A DNA stretch of 60,000 bases from Antedon mediterranea (taxonomy: Eukaryota > Echinodermata > Crinoidea > Comatulida > Antedonidae), in assembly GCF_964355755.1 (NCBI RefSeq), contig NC_092672.1, forward strand, positions 6,698,001 through 6,758,000, given 5' to 3'. A program made the position numbers and the translations under genes. Each line of letters starts with the position of its first letter. The stretch's first letter is position 1. The notes under the pieces were generated by a model. The model was not told the origin of the DNA and did no database searches. It was given only the letters and a program-made list of their open reading frames with translations. Of this stretch, positions 29,872-43,432 are shown one piece after another.

Positions 29872-32655
29872 TACTTAAGTCTGGGGGATTGTGGGATTGT
29901 GGCAAAGGCCGAAAGTAGATATTATAGTTTGGGGACAACGGCACTTTACCAGTAAACGTAAAACAGTAATACAACACGCCGTCGAATCAATACAAACTCA
30001 AGAACAGGATTTAACTTAACATGATGATGGCGTACTTTCGAGGTCTCGTTTCGAGCTTATAAATCGAGATACATCCACCCCTGCATGCACAGACGGCAAC
30101 AAGTGATCAGAGCAGAGCCAGCAAGCAATACAGTTTTGTTCATGTTGTAATAAAAAATGTTTAAACAAATTGTAAATTATATTGTAAAAAAAATAATACA
30201 TATATAACAAGCGAATTATTCCAACTGCGCATGACTGTCAAAGATCATAAAGCGCAAATTATAAATGACGTACATTTGTGGCGTTCATTATGTGCTATAA
30301 TTTTACTTCCAGTATTTGCATTGACCTTTGACCTACAAATGCGCAAATGATTGATGCAATGGCTTATTGTAGCTGGATATCAATGAGCCAATTTATTTTC
30401 AATCATTTTGTTTGTATTCCATGTGGTACCGGTAGATGCAGGCGGCGGCTCTTTGCTCGGCCATTTCAAGGTTTACAAGAGATTGCTCTAAACCAAAATA
30501 ATAACTAAGATTACTGTATGGCATAGTTTCTAATCAGAGAGACGACTCCAAAACGTGACTGATGGAGGTTTCAATCACTGACGTAGATGTGTATTAAGCG
30601 GTTTCTATACATATAAGTTCCGAATACCGAATAAGACAAAATGTCTCGCCTCAAGATACTATCGTATAAGTTCATCCATTATACTGATTACTTTTATTTT
30701 AATATACATTTATATACTTTTAGCTCTACTCCTTTCATATTAATCTAAGTCAAGTTATCTATTATTGCGTGATATGTATCTGGGGGCAATATTAACCGTT
30801 CAATAACAACGTGTGGTTCTATGTAGTTTGACGATGGAGTCACTAATCTTGGTAGATCGATGATTTTTGTCGGAGGTATTACGGACGGTGTTGTTCAGAC
30901 ATGGGTAGTAGCGTAGCTAACGATAGTATGATTATATCGTTACGCGACACTTTAGTTAGTCACGACGCTGACAGGACCTAGCTTTTGCTACGACAGAGAC
31001 CTCTTTTACAAGGAAAAAGGAACAGGACCCATACCATAGTCTGCTTTCTCCGATTTTCATTGATTCAACCTGCAGTTACTCCTAATCTGTGGATGACAAG
31101 GATTTAATGGCATGGATTTATTTATTTATTAGCGTACGACTGTCTTTCATAAAGATACCGTTACTACACACGTCTGAACAGTCCTCAAGACAAAGTCGAT
31201 GCGTGCTTTTATAAGTCGTAGGCCTACAATATTTGTAGAAACACTACGTTAGCGAACAATGTCTAAATCCAACCGCATTTCTATTTCATACGTTCTTGCC
31301 ATTAGCAATTAATATATACATAATCATACATTATATAACCAAGTAATTAAATAAATAACTTGAGAATACTAATAGGACTATTAAGGAAAATAATCAGTAT
31401 TTCAAAAGAAATCTATTGTAGTCATAATTAGATAATTAATTTTTTTATTGCCAAATAAACCGCGACACTATCAATACATTTTGTTTTACCGTAGTATTAA
31501 AATAATGTACAATATTATATGTACCACAATTATTAACAATTTTGCTGGTCAAAATTGGTATTTGATGGGCATCATTAGCCTATAATAAATAATTTCTTTT
31601 TATGTTTTTTTTAGTAGAAAACAACTTTTGAATTTCATAATTCTTCCTTAAAATGCACTTGGATTGTAAGCACAATGATAATTCTCCAATTGCTATTCTG
31701 AAATGCACAATTAAAAACGTTACAATTTATTTTTTATCTATTTTTGCCAAATTATAATTTGCATCAACATTCGAATGCAATTTAAGTATTTCTTAACTTA
31801 AATATCATGTTCTGTGGCCCGGGTGAACAAAACACATAGTCTTTCATTTATGTTATTATTTCATTTAGGGACCGTAAACGGTGGTTCCATAAATTGTAAT
31901 TAATTTTTCGAATCATGAATTGGTAAATGTGTTATGTTACATCTCCTATATTTCTCGCTAGGCCTGAAACGTTTTAAACAATGCTACAGTTAGAGTACTA
32001 TACGAGACATCACAAACACGTTTAATAGTGTAGAGAGATAGGCCTACTTTAAATACAGGTTCAGATATCAAATTAGGTTTACAAACGTTATTCCTCGGTC
32101 AAGTATTCGTAAATATTTGCAAAATACGAATCGTAAGGTTCGAGATGGTTTTTAATGTAATTTTTTCAAATTAACGTGGCCGGATATTGGCATACTCTCA
32201 TAAATTATTACAGTACGTACAGTAAAGAAGTAGTTTAAAAAATCTTAAATATATAAACATTTCGTACGTAAACTATCGAATTGTATCATAAATACATAAA
32301 GTACAGTAGTTTTGATTTTGAATCAATAACATCTGAATTGTGTTTTTATTGCGTTTAAATAGCTTTAGGCCTAATAACAACAATTTAAGTGTTCCATTCA
32401 TTAATTAACTTGTCTTTACGATTTATACTCGCGGTGGAGGAGGAATCTTCACATTGCCAAACATCTAATGTAAATTTTAAACATCAAACGTTTTTATTTT
32501 ACGTTTCTCGTCAGCCAAATGAAATTGATTATTATTGATGGCGTAATGCTTGGGTCATTGACAGGTCATCCATGTTATTAGTACTGTATCCTGATCAATA
32601 TACGGTGCTATATTAAACCAAGCAAACAAGGTATTTACCATAGTAGAAGTAACAG

Positions 32656-32785
32656 ACTGTCTCTTAAAAAGGGGTTGACTGTAGTGTTAAAATATATAGT
32701 GTCTCCTATTTGTTTCATAGGAAAATGTCACCTTAATAGGGGTGTCTCATAAAGTGTCCCAAAGGGTTCCAAATTGTTATACAAC
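32656..32785. repeat. Fragment of the 'ttaaggggacacc'-type repeat
   Basis: Shares 'caccttaataggggtgtctca' style text with 12385-12697 (there 'caccttaatagatgtctc' and 'aataggggtgtctca'), followed by 'aagtgtcccaaagggttcc'. Confidence 0.6.
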
Positions 32786-33598
32786 ATAGCCCTCGAATTC
32801 ATTCGAGTATATTGCGTGTACAGTGTCCTGAATGTATACCATTTTACCTAGCGCTGCAAAAACCTATACTAATGATTATTGTAATGTGTGCCATTTAATA
32901 TGAGGTCTATGTCAACAATTATTTTACATGTAGACAATAAACCGATATTATTTTTGTAGGTATTTTAACCATTATTTTAAATGCTTTAACATGTGAGGGC
33001 GTTTTACTTTTTGTGCAATATAGCCAATTATTAAGATATCCGTCCCAATTCTATGTCAACCTTTTTGTTAAAAACAAAACAAATATTTCAACTACCCATT
33101 GTTTATATAGTGTTATTGGTTTTAAATTAACTACGGTTTCTCTGTATCCTTATGATTAATAATCTTTTCCTCCCTGTCTGAACGACTTTATTGGTGCCGC
33201 TACTCGTGCTTGTCACGACAGGGAAATGTATTATAAATATATTGCTCAAAATCATTTTTTTCCTATAAAAATGGCTGGATGAAATCTCTTTTATTGCACC
33301 CGATTGTCTGTACTGTCTCCACATATTATTATGGTATCTTTCCAGTGTCGGGCAAATTCTGGGTTACGGCAAATGATACAGGCGTCACAAGTGACATGTG
33401 TGACGCTGTGTAACAGAATGTGCCTATGATACTGGACAAATTATAAATACAGTACAGAGAAACGACAAATCGACAAAGAGGCTAATTATAATTGTTTTTG
33501 GTTTTCAAAATTTATTTTTAATAATATTATAAAAATACATATTTAATATCTGTATGTTATCATTAGTGATCAAGCGCATGTGTTTATTTCTCTATATT

Positions 33599-33626
33599 AA
33601 TTGTCATATTTTGGAATATGACAATT
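33599..33626. repeat. Perfect hairpin, 12-bp arms, 4-nt loop
   Basis: aattgtcatatt - ttgg - aatatgacaatt. No other context; not an obvious element terminus. Confidence 0.75.
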
Positions 33627-35942
33627 ATTTTACCGTGTAACAACAGCGGTAAGTGTAAAGTTTAAATATCAGTTAAGACAGAAAAGTATTTTTATTTTAC
33701 AATTTAAAGTATCTGAAATCTTGCTATTGAATCTCAGAGTGTAATTTACAGTAAAAAATAAACATTTGTTTACGTACGGTGTTGTGTAGAGTGTATAATT
33801 CTAGATCAGTATGAGATGACAACTTACCGGTATACTGTAATTAATTAATAATAAAAACCAGCATTGATATCAAAACAAAGAAATATAGAGTTACCACATT
33901 CTTAAAACAAATGCAAATATTATGTATACGTACTAAATAGGCTTAGATTTCCCCAAATACAAAATACTTTGGTTAAAAAACTGAAATTTGTGTAGTCTGT
34001 CTTCAGTACCGTGAATATTAGAATAGAAAAAAAATCAACAGTATTAATAAATGTATGTAATCATAACTATCTTTAAAAGATAAAACGGCAATAAACATTA
34101 ACTTTAATATAATTTAAAAATGTAAGTTTAGATTTATTAAAATAAAATAAAAGTCAAAACGTACAGTTGAATTTACAATTGATTTTTGGACATGAATATG
34201 AATCTTGGCTTATTATTACGAGAGCATGTGGATGAATACATAAGTAAAGCATTGATTATATTTAATAGTTACATTAGTAAAGCCACCCAATCATATAAAA
34301 TGACGTCATTAATTTGGTATCAATTGGGTTCGAACGAACTCGCTATTTCCTGAACTGCCATTTTCAAGACTCAAGAAGCAAAATTGATGATTTAAATAGT
34401 TAATGTTTAACTAGCCTAGCTTTTGACGATGTCTACCCTCTTAGTGGACAAATTACCATCTTAAAGTTTGCTGAAAAACATTCTGGCTACGGGCTTGGTC
34501 GCATTATTCAGGATAGAGTGCCTATGTACATTTCTAATTCAACGGTTTTAAATATAAAGAAACATAAGATGTGGTTTTAAAGGTCTTAACATTAGGTGAT
34601 TATGAAATAATGCTTTTTTAAAGTAGCATGTTTAATTAATGCTTTCTTTTTAAACCATGTGACCTTTACTTCATAAACAATATGGATATGCTAAACAACT
34701 ACATCTATAGAAACTAAAATAATAAATTCAAACTTAACATTTTTTTTTTAAACTATCTTTTTGAATTGGAAAGAAGGGTTCATTGAAAAATGAAAATTCT
34801 ACCACAGTCCAATATCAAAGGAACACTCGGTAATAATACACCATCTCATGTGTATCACATGTGGCGCCTGTATCATGTAAGGTTAGGTTAAGAATTATAT
34901 TATGGTCTATAATACTACAGTAGGCAATGACATTTAAAAATGTAATGTTGTATAATATGGACTTTTCCTTTTGAGACATCTATAACAGTACGGATAATCA
35001 GATGTGTTAGATAAAGTTTAACAACTTTAAAAAGGAGTAGAGATAAAAAAGAAATATAACGGGTTTATTTTAAAGATTGGTTTAAATGCATCGCAATAGA
35101 ATTGTTTGTAAACAAATTGTAAATAATGTAACCATGTTTACACTACATTCATTTTAAATTTAGATCAAAAAATCCTCAAGAAATGTAATAATGATTTGCA
35201 TGCACCTTATACGTTTAAATTAACTTATTTGTAGAACGGAAAGTGCAATATTATTTTGTATTATTACAATTGAATAGCTTTAAGTTTTATGAGTGTAAGA
35301 TCAAATTAATCACAATATAGAAACGCACGAACCAACTACTAGCAATAGTGTTTTAATAGACTATAGGCATTTTTCTATGCTCCATAATAACATTACGGAA
35401 GAGGAGAATGAAACTCGATATGCGAGTGAATTATAATATGTATATAAACTTTACAAATGAATCTGTTCTCATCACGTGTCAATCATAGTAATTTGACAAA
35501 TCAGAACGTCATTTTAAATAAGAAAAAATCACGTCTTGGTCGCATTGTTTTTCTCCAACGTGTTAAGGCAGAAACACATAGAGGGCGCTATATTTCCTTC
35601 TGTATTATGAATATGCATGAGGGTCTCATTTTTAGAGAGATGCCTGCGTATATCCTTGGCGTGAACACTGTTATCTGATTGGTCAAATTATTGGTTTTGT
35701 TGAATTGGGTGAGGAAGTGTGAAACGTAGGCCTACTGTGTCATTGTGCGACGAAGGGTGCCGCCGTAGATAAAATGTCAATTTACAGACGGGCCCCTTCT
35801 TTTAGCAATACGTGATGTTTCTAACTCAAGTACAAAAATAAAGTATGTTTCCTTAAAATTGGTTTATTGACTCTTTATGTATATTGTACTGTATATGTAT
35901 TGTAAAAAAATGTGTATTTATATTCAGTTTGTTATTCAACTT

Positions 35943-36001
35943 CCTAATCTGTATCTGAAACAGATTAGGCCTACTGCAGTAGGTAGGCCTACTGCAGTAG
36001 G
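35943..36001. repeat. Hairpin plus duplicated 14-bp perfect palindrome
   Basis: cctaatctgt-atctgaa-acagattagg (35943-35969), then cctactgcagtagg twice (35970-35983 and 35988-36001), each copy its own reverse complement. The two overlap the frequent taggccta motif. Confidence 0.8.
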
Positions 36002-36546
36002 ATGCTCAATTTGATTGGTGCTAAAACAATATAACTTTTTCCTTTTTTATCCTGTACATCGTTTCATACAATCAGGAAAGAATGAAATTACTCTGCTCTG
36101 ATGGGAAATAATGCAAGAATCGTTCAAAATTAAACGTCGTCGTACCGTTCCGTAAAACGTGGAATGTATGTAGTTTGACTTGACAAATCGGTGAGACCGC
36201 TAGGAAGTCATGTTGCCGACATGAGTAAAGGCATGACGCGATAGCATGCGTCTTTTGCGAAAGGTAATGTAATATTCAAGAGATGACACACACTTAATTC
36301 AATGGGAGTTAATATTGTAAAAAACAGAATTATGCCACAAGCTTCTGAAGGAATGAACAGATTTACATTTTAACGTAAAGAATTGAATATTAAAATGTAT
36401 ACGCTAACCCAATCTGCATACGTTCTGTTGTCAGAAACCATAATACATAATAAGTGGTAATAATAATAATAGATTCATAACAATAACTTAAAATGTGTAT
36501 GCTATATACGACCATAAGCAATACACAGGAACAGTAATTAGACTTA

Positions 36547-36655
36547 AGCTTAATTTCCACTAGGACACAACACAAGTAAAATGAAAGTGGGCCTAATTTG
36601 ACCAATCATAAGCGATGGATTATCCGAACCTTCATTGGTAAACTCGCTTAGGCGA
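36547..36655. mobile_element. Element A, diverged copy
   Basis: TA then agcttaatttccactagga, inner 'tttgaccaatcataagcgat' and 'cattggtaaactcgctta'; the right TIR is lost. Confidence 0.65.
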
Positions 36656-38710
36656 CAGTTATTTAAAAAAAAAGTTAAAATATAGAATCTTTAAAATTAA
36701 TTTACTATGAGCTGAATGAAATACCTCTCAGTACTGCTTTATTGAATGTAAATATGTAAACGAAATCGATTCAGAGATAACGTGTACAGCACCTCAATTT
36801 ATAATTGTCACATAATATACGTGTTTTCATTATTGCATGCAGGAAAGAGTGAAATTAGATAATTTCACTCTTCCCTGGCAATATACGGTAATAAAGTTAT
36901 TGGTCTTAAACGAGTTGTTCGACGAAAAGGGCACGGCGACACGATGTCGTTATAACAATCGGCGATAACTAAAAGCTTTATTCGTTTTTGTTCTAATTTT
37001 GTTGGAAATCTCCGTTTAAAATCCAAATTTGAGATAGAAATATAGTTGGTTTAACGACAGGCCCTTGCAGTCTATTCATTCAATCGGGTCCGTAGAAATA
37101 AGAATGTTAAGGGAGTTTATAATGTCTGTTAAAATATATTGCATCGATGAGCAGCAGCAAACAAAACGAACATTGTGAATTTATTGTGAAAAAATTGCTT
37201 CACTCTTTGATTTATCTGATCGAAAGAAGAGTAGCATTTACATAAGAATTGACCATTTACCAAGTGTGGTAACCGAGGCTGTTCCGAATCATATCCGAGT
37301 TACATCCGACATAAGTGCTCATGTGATCGGTTAACTCTCGGTCTCCTGTTGTTAACTCCGATATTGCAGCAGACGTTGCATCTAATAAACAAATACATCG
37401 TTAATAAATAGTACGTAGGCCTACTATTGCGCTTTTGACCCACAGTCGTCCAATCAAAATGATACGAATTTATTTAGCTGTTATATCAAGTTTATAACAC
37501 ACGCGTTTTGACCGCAAAACAAGTCAAACAAATTAAAACGAACCGAAAAGAGCGTGCAAACAGAGCTAATCACCTAAACAATTTACAAGTGTAAATTATA
37601 AATGTTACACATTTCGGTTAATGTTGACGTGACACAAATCAAATGTTCATTATGAATCCGTCAAACGCAAGATACCAATAAATACACGTTCTTTAAAACG
37701 TCACAGAAGATAACTAATAACGTCATTACAAGTGCTGCCGCCAGACGTTCGGAGGGATTGGGTATCCAATGTTTAGACCATAGAGATATATAACCAACCA
37801 AATTATAATGTATTACTCATGCCTAATGAAACTATAATTCATACAACCTCTTGTTTTCAAACCAGAAATTGAGATTGTTAGAAAGTTTCAGTTATTCATG
37901 GAGTCAGATAAACATCAAGGCTATAAAAAAGAGAACGGCTAGTTGACGACATCTAATATAGGGGAAACCAAGCATTTAAATTGAGACCAGCACTATCAAA
38001 CACAAAATAGGCAGACAACCAACAGTACGGCTTGTCCCCACACTGGAAATTTGCGTTTTTATCAATGTATAGTTCACCTGATGCTCGGTATATCTAATTT
38101 CTTCAGTATAATAGGAATATTTTGGTAATTAATTAATATTAATTGTAATTGTATAAGATCTAAATTTGTATCCGTTTGTGTCGACAGGACGTACACAATG
38201 CAAAACAAGTTTATTTCTACTTGATTGTGTATTATCCTGTATAAATATGTTGTTAAGTAAGTAAGTAATAAATCATAATGTGTTTCACATGCATCTCCTG
38301 GTATCATGATACAGACACCACATGTGATACACATAAGATGCTGTATTACCAACTATTCTTAAGATACTGGGAAAATATATAGTATATGGATATATAGCAC
38401 TGAGAATGTATGAATTAAAAATCGTATCGATTTAGTAAAACTGACAAATATTATAAACTGCTATAAAAAAATGATTGACATAATGTGTGAAATTTTTATT
38501 TTTTATCAATACGAAGATTAGTTAAAACGACCAACGTTTAGTACAGTCTAGGGAATGATCTTCTCGCTAACAAGAATTGTATATTTTTAGCATAATATAA
38601 CAGCAACACATGTGTTGTTTTTTTTTAATACTCGAGAGAGGTTGTAATGCCAAGAAAGGACTTATTTTATTAGAAGTAATAACTGGAAATATCTATACTT
38701 CCATCACCTT
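36656..38710. other. Non-coding stretch with one hairpin
   Basis: Apart from the perfect hairpin at 36845-36872 I see nothing. The minus-strand frame at 38074-38352 has no motif and lies in AT-rich DNA. Confidence 0.65.
36845..36872. repeat. Perfect hairpin, 12-bp arms, 4-nt loop
   Basis: aagagtgaaatt - agat - aatttcactctt, extendable by two more pairs after one mismatch. Confidence 0.8.
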
Positions 38711-38712
38711 TA

Positions 38713-38858
38713 AGCTCTGTCTACACTATCAAACTAGTTTGACAAAAAAAGTGTGATGTGCCCAAATATGGTAGGGATATGCCGACATTTAGTAGTGATG
38801 ACATCATCATGTCCAGTCCATATATGGGCATGGCCGTTCGATAGTGTAGACAGAACTT
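38713..38858. mobile_element. Element B, complete 146-bp copy
   Basis: Left TIR agctctgtctacactatcaa, right end 'cgatagtgtagacagaactt', TA on each side (38711-38712, 38859-38860). Internal modules: 'actagtttgacaaa', 'gtgatgtgcccaaatatgg', 'catcatgtcca', 'atatgggcat'. No coding capacity. Confidence 0.88.
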
Positions 38859-39547
38859 TAGAGGGTTTTGGTCAGTCGTATAATATGTTGTGAACTAGAA
38901 AAAGGGTCACATAAGTGTAGCCGAGTCCCATATTCACATTCATAAATGTATAACAAAAATCTGACTACTATGTATTAAGTCCTACTGCAGTTGCCAGAGT
39001 AGTCCTAGTATCTCCAAAAAACTGAAACTCTCAAATCAATCCTAAAAGTACATTATATAAAAATGGACAAGATGAGGATAAGATAGGCCTATAGTTGTCA
39101 ACAAATACAGTGTGTTCATTCGGACTGGTTCGGTTATAAAATCGACAATATACGAGAAAGGCAAAGCTAAATATAGTCGATGGCATGGAACTAAACACTA
39201 CATTTTATGTTAACATGAAATAATCATTACAGCTAAAAATGTTTCACATTTATATTCATACTGCCTCCGTAAAATATAATAATTTTGAACTTTGCGAAAT
39301 GTTGTGACTTCGGGTTGTTTATGGTAATTCATCCACAATAAATGTCAAACGGCATCATGCACGCCATGTTGACAAAGTGTACCGCGTTTCGTCATCTATA
39401 ACACAAAGAACACAGACATTACGCGAACGTTTAAAAACATTATATTAGTCAAAGTCATTGTATCTATTGTGAAATGAAGTAGAGATACCGATGTGCATTC
39501 AAGTGGAAAAGATATACGTACATATTTCGAACATGCGTCGGAGGTTA

Positions 39548-39835
39548 TAAACGCAACGCAACGTAACGCGGCGACGTATCGACGCAAGGTGCTTTTTTGC
39601 GTAATCACAAGTGGGAACCGACGACGCAACAGTGATTCAAACATCGAAGGTTTGATTTCACGCAGGTGGGAGCAAATAAAATTATTGGAAGGGCATGTTT
39701 ATTACGTTCCATAAGTTGCGCTACGTTGCGTCATTAGTGGGAACCAAGCTTTAAACTTGGTTAGATGTAGCGCAAGGACGTAAGCGCAACGCAACTTACG
39801 TCCTTGCATTCGGCCTCACAGAGGACCATGACCAG
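39548..39835. mobile_element. Decayed element A cluster
   Basis: Fragments 'aaacgcaacgcaacgtaacg', 'cacaagtgggaaccgacg', 'gttgcgtcattagtgggaac'-'caagctttaaacttgg' and 'gcaaggacgtaagcgcaacg' show at least two rearranged copies. Open frames on both strands here are shadows of it. Confidence 0.7.
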
Positions 39836-41617
39836 AAGTATAAACAATTTGGGGGGAGGTTGGGGTGTTGGATAAGGGAGTATCAAAACTACATTAAATT
39901 CTTCAAAAGGTAAATAAGTGATCAGCGAAATGAAGGTCAGTGCGCAATAGCAGAGTTATACGATATATTTTTAATTTCATGGCTAGATAAGACATTGGTC
40001 GCTTTCCGATTATAATGGATGACCACTTTATTTCAAAATGAAGTAGAGAGAGTTCAACTATGGTAATTCACTACAAACGCATTTTGGCATCTTCTGATGC
40101 GTTTATCCACGTTTATGTGATTTTGAATATATTGGACAACATGGCGTGACAAAATAACTTAAATTGCAAGATCTAGACATGTAGTGTACGGTCCAACCTA
40201 GATATCTAGATCCTCGATTGGCCTACAAACATTACAGAAAAAGCCTATTATGTTACCCACAGACAAATTATATGATTTTGTTACATGAGCTTTTTCGGCA
40301 ACACGTCGTGAATAAATGTTCTATTGAGGCATTTTTAACCTATTTGATTTTGTCTTACTCTGTCCAAGTATACGATACCCTTTGATTTATGTTTCAACTC
40401 GGGTACATGCGTTTCTGGATTTCTACCTAATACATATACGGTACTGTACCACTACGCTAGTACAACAACTTAGCTGACACTATTATACACATTAGTATTA
40501 TCAAAATAAATGCAGGCCTAATTTAAGACGAAAAACAAATGGAAAAGTGTTGAGTGTATAAATGCATCCATTTTAGTGATTCATAACAAATTCAACACGT
40601 GTCATTATACCTTATTTTCCGTTCTAATTGCTAATAATTTCTGCAGGACAAAGTGTAAACCAGGCCGACTGTTACCTTTCCTCGTGAACAAGTAATAACT
40701 GTCTCGTCTATTTGACTTGTTGGCAATTATCGTCTCCTCAGAATTTTAAACCACGCTACCGTTAGTTACGTGCATGTTAACTTAAAGAGGCTGAATGAGA
40801 GGTGACGTCATCATTATTCACGAACCTAAATTAACCTGAACACTGGAAGGTGTAAATGTGGAAATCGTCACCGTCCGAATGTTTCAAATACAATGCGCAG
40901 ACTAATTTACATTAAGATTCACCTGATTTGCATGCATTAACCATCTGCATACATTTACAGCATCCATGCACGGCATGAATACAACATTGTATATTGTCAT
41001 ATAACTAGATATTTTAAAAGCGAATATTAGGTTGAATTAGCTAAAATATTTCTAAATAAAATCTATAACAGCCATAATTATAATAGTAGAAGCGGATTTT
41101 GTCAACTCTCTGGTATACGGTATGTACGTACATGTAAAATTACACGTGCGGCCCTCTTTGAAATTCTACTCACATGATCTATACTATAAGCGAGTACATG
41201 ATTGATATTGCTTTATATTTCTAATGAGATACATACTTCTCCTCGCTCCCGGGGCTTAAAAACAAACCGCAACTGTTAAACAGCCTAAACACTGAAGCGG
41301 CGAATTGTATCGCTACAATTGTAGCTACAGAATCAGGACAACTAAATGCATACAAATTAATACTAATTTATATCGTGTTACTTGATAGACCGATTAGTAA
41401 TGATGAGTGATTCGGATTTGATTTTCTAATACGTGAGAGATACTTTGTAACATCATATAACACTTTATTTTAAAGCATTAGTTTCATCCATTTCACAGTC
41501 AAATTCACAGAAATGTATAGTTTACCAGGTTTGGTTACCGACACGCTAGTTTCGATCATTCTTAATCGTTCACCGTTCGTTTCAATTTAATACTGCATTT
41601 CTAAATATATTTTAGAC
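39836..41617. other. Non-coding stretch with nothing recognised
   Basis: AT-rich sequence between two element A clusters; no array, terminus or exon noted. Confidence 0.65.
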
Positions 41618-41619
41618 TA

Positions 41620-42071
41620 AAGCTTGGTTCCCAATAGAACGTAACGCAAGGACGTTAACGTAACGTAAGTTGACCATTGACAACCGACAGTTTGGTTCCC
41701 ACTAGGACGACGCAACACAATAACGTAGACGCAACGCAAGCGAGTTTACCATACACACACGACGTTCGAATAATCGATCGCTTGTGATCGGTCAAATCAC
41801 GTTGCGTTACGTCCTTGCGTTGCGTCTCTAGTGGGAAACAAGCATAAAAGATAATAACACAACGACGTAAGCAATTTAACCAATCATAAGATGGATTATC
41901 CGAATTTTCGCACCGCTTATGATTGGTCAATTCGCTGGCAGTGCGATTATGTCCTTTCGTTGCGTCCTAGTGGGAACTATTCGACCAATCACGACGTGAT
42001 GGATCATCTGAAATTGTAATTCGTTGCGTTTACGTTGTTGTTGCGTTGCGTCCAAAGTTGGAACCAAGCTT
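41620..42071. mobile_element. Element A cluster, three to four joined copies
   Basis: TIR-like ends occur at 41620 (agcttggttcccaatag), 41694 (ggttcccactagg), 41830 (ctctagtgggaaacaagc), 41965 (tcctagtgggaact) and 42055 (aagttggaaccaagctt). The segments between carry the inner 'gaccaatc...gattggtc' mirror. The second copy (about 41692-41846) is close to full length. The copies may have arisen by repeated insertion next to or into each other. Confidence 0.8.
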
Positions 42072-43220
42072 CGATTATTTATGTCATTGATTTTCGCCTG
42101 AGAATAGACTCATTCAATAGCTGTAGTCAAGAAATAGAGTTAGAACGGACAAGTACCAATGTGCACACACAATACACAATTGACATATCCAGGTCCTTGC
42201 AAATCGAAATATCCATTTATTTTCGCCACGGAAGGTTAAATGTATACAGTACTAAGTATTTGCAATAAAATTTCTACGGTGACGATGTAACGAATTATTT
42301 TATAACAGTGACAGTATAAAATAATTCGTTGTGTCCACACCTGTTGTATTGTTTACGTTCTCAGAACTACGGTGTACTATTAGTATTTTTCTTGTTATTC
42401 TGTGTCAAGTCGTTTCCTTTCCATTTATTGTAACTCGTGCTGTTTTATTATTTCGTGTAATAGCAGATTTGGTATATTTTTTGACAGACCTGTTAATAAT
42501 AAACTGCTCCATATTTAGGTAGTTGATGTATAGATTCGTTTCTTTTAATACCAGGTTGGTATCATCATGTATCAATTAGTTAGGTGTTTCGGTAGACTAT
42601 CTTGCTGCTTGGGTACTTTTAAACGTCACCGTTATGTTTCTCAGGTGGTCGAGCTTTAAACCTCAGGTACAGGCATGAATTTTAAATATAATATTTGGTT
42701 AATTGTACATAAATCAAATATTTGTAACAGAAATCGAGACGAAAAAACATGAATTTCCCTTAATATGGTCAAATACAAAATTTGGCAAAATTCTTCCATA
42801 AAAACCAGGAAGATTTTTTTTTCAGTAGTTAGGTAGTTAACCTAATGTAATAACATGTCTGGTGACTCCCTAGACGGTGAAAAAAGATGGTGGATATACG
42901 GTGGATAATTGTTGCTATAGCATGAAAATAAAAATCTCAGAAATGTAATATTCAAGTTATATTACCTATATTTAGTCATCTGATAACATTTATTTTTCAT
43001 AGCTTTTTAAAATGCCTCTCTATTTACAAAATTTGTGTACAAAAGAATAGAGATTTTACTGTGTAATTTGAACTATCCCCCCCAGTGATATGAAAATGCT
43101 TATTTTCAACAAGCTCGTGTAACACAAATAAAATCCCAAAAATTACGAAACATAGGGGAAACTATAGATCGATAATTATTGGAATGTATGATCAATAGAA
43201 ATTTTTTTTCCCGCACCTGC
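42072..43220. other. Non-coding stretch with one 16-bp hairpin
   Basis: Holds the hairpin at 42289-42330. Open frames at 42035-42268 and 42331-42522 have no support. Confidence 0.65.
42289..42330. repeat. Perfect hairpin, 16-bp arms, 10-nt loop
   Basis: aacgaattattttata - acagtgacag - tataaaataattcgtt. The longest exact short-loop stem noticed in the window. Confidence 0.85.
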
Positions 43221-43225
43221 CCTTT

Positions 43226-43432
43226 AAGCCTGTTATCCTGTCGACGTTATTCGACGCTATCGTCCTTAAGCGTTACAAGTTCAACGACGATCGTTTGAAA
43301 ACGATCAAGTTGAAATGATAACGATAGCGAGTACCTTTTTATGTAAATCGTTAACATTTCAATGTTTACGTAGGAGATCGCCGAATATTGTTAACGATAG
43401 CGTCGAATAACGTCGACAGGAAAACAGGCTTT
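43226..43432. mobile_element. Element C, about 207 bp with 37-bp terminal inverted repeats
   Basis: Left arm aagcctgttatcctgtcgac + gttattcgacgctatcgt; right arm acgatagcgtcgaataacgt + cgacaggaaaacaggctt. Flanks are tTA| and |tTA, consistent with a TA target. An inner hairpin acgatcgttt-gaa-aacgat lies off-centre. Only one copy was seen in the window. Confidence 0.85.

Larger units (their letters stand above)
29872..36540. other. Long non-coding stretch
   Basis: No gene supported. It contains the 'ggggtgtctca' repeat fragment (32656-32785), two perfect hairpins (33599-33626, 35943-35969) and the palindromic duplicate at 35970-36001. Open frames at 30016-30210, 33127-33324 (both minus) and 35457-35678 have no motif or splice support. 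Confidence 0.65.

Noticed and set aside
41655-41930. 91-codon minus-strand frame
   Set aside because: Entirely within the element A cluster.
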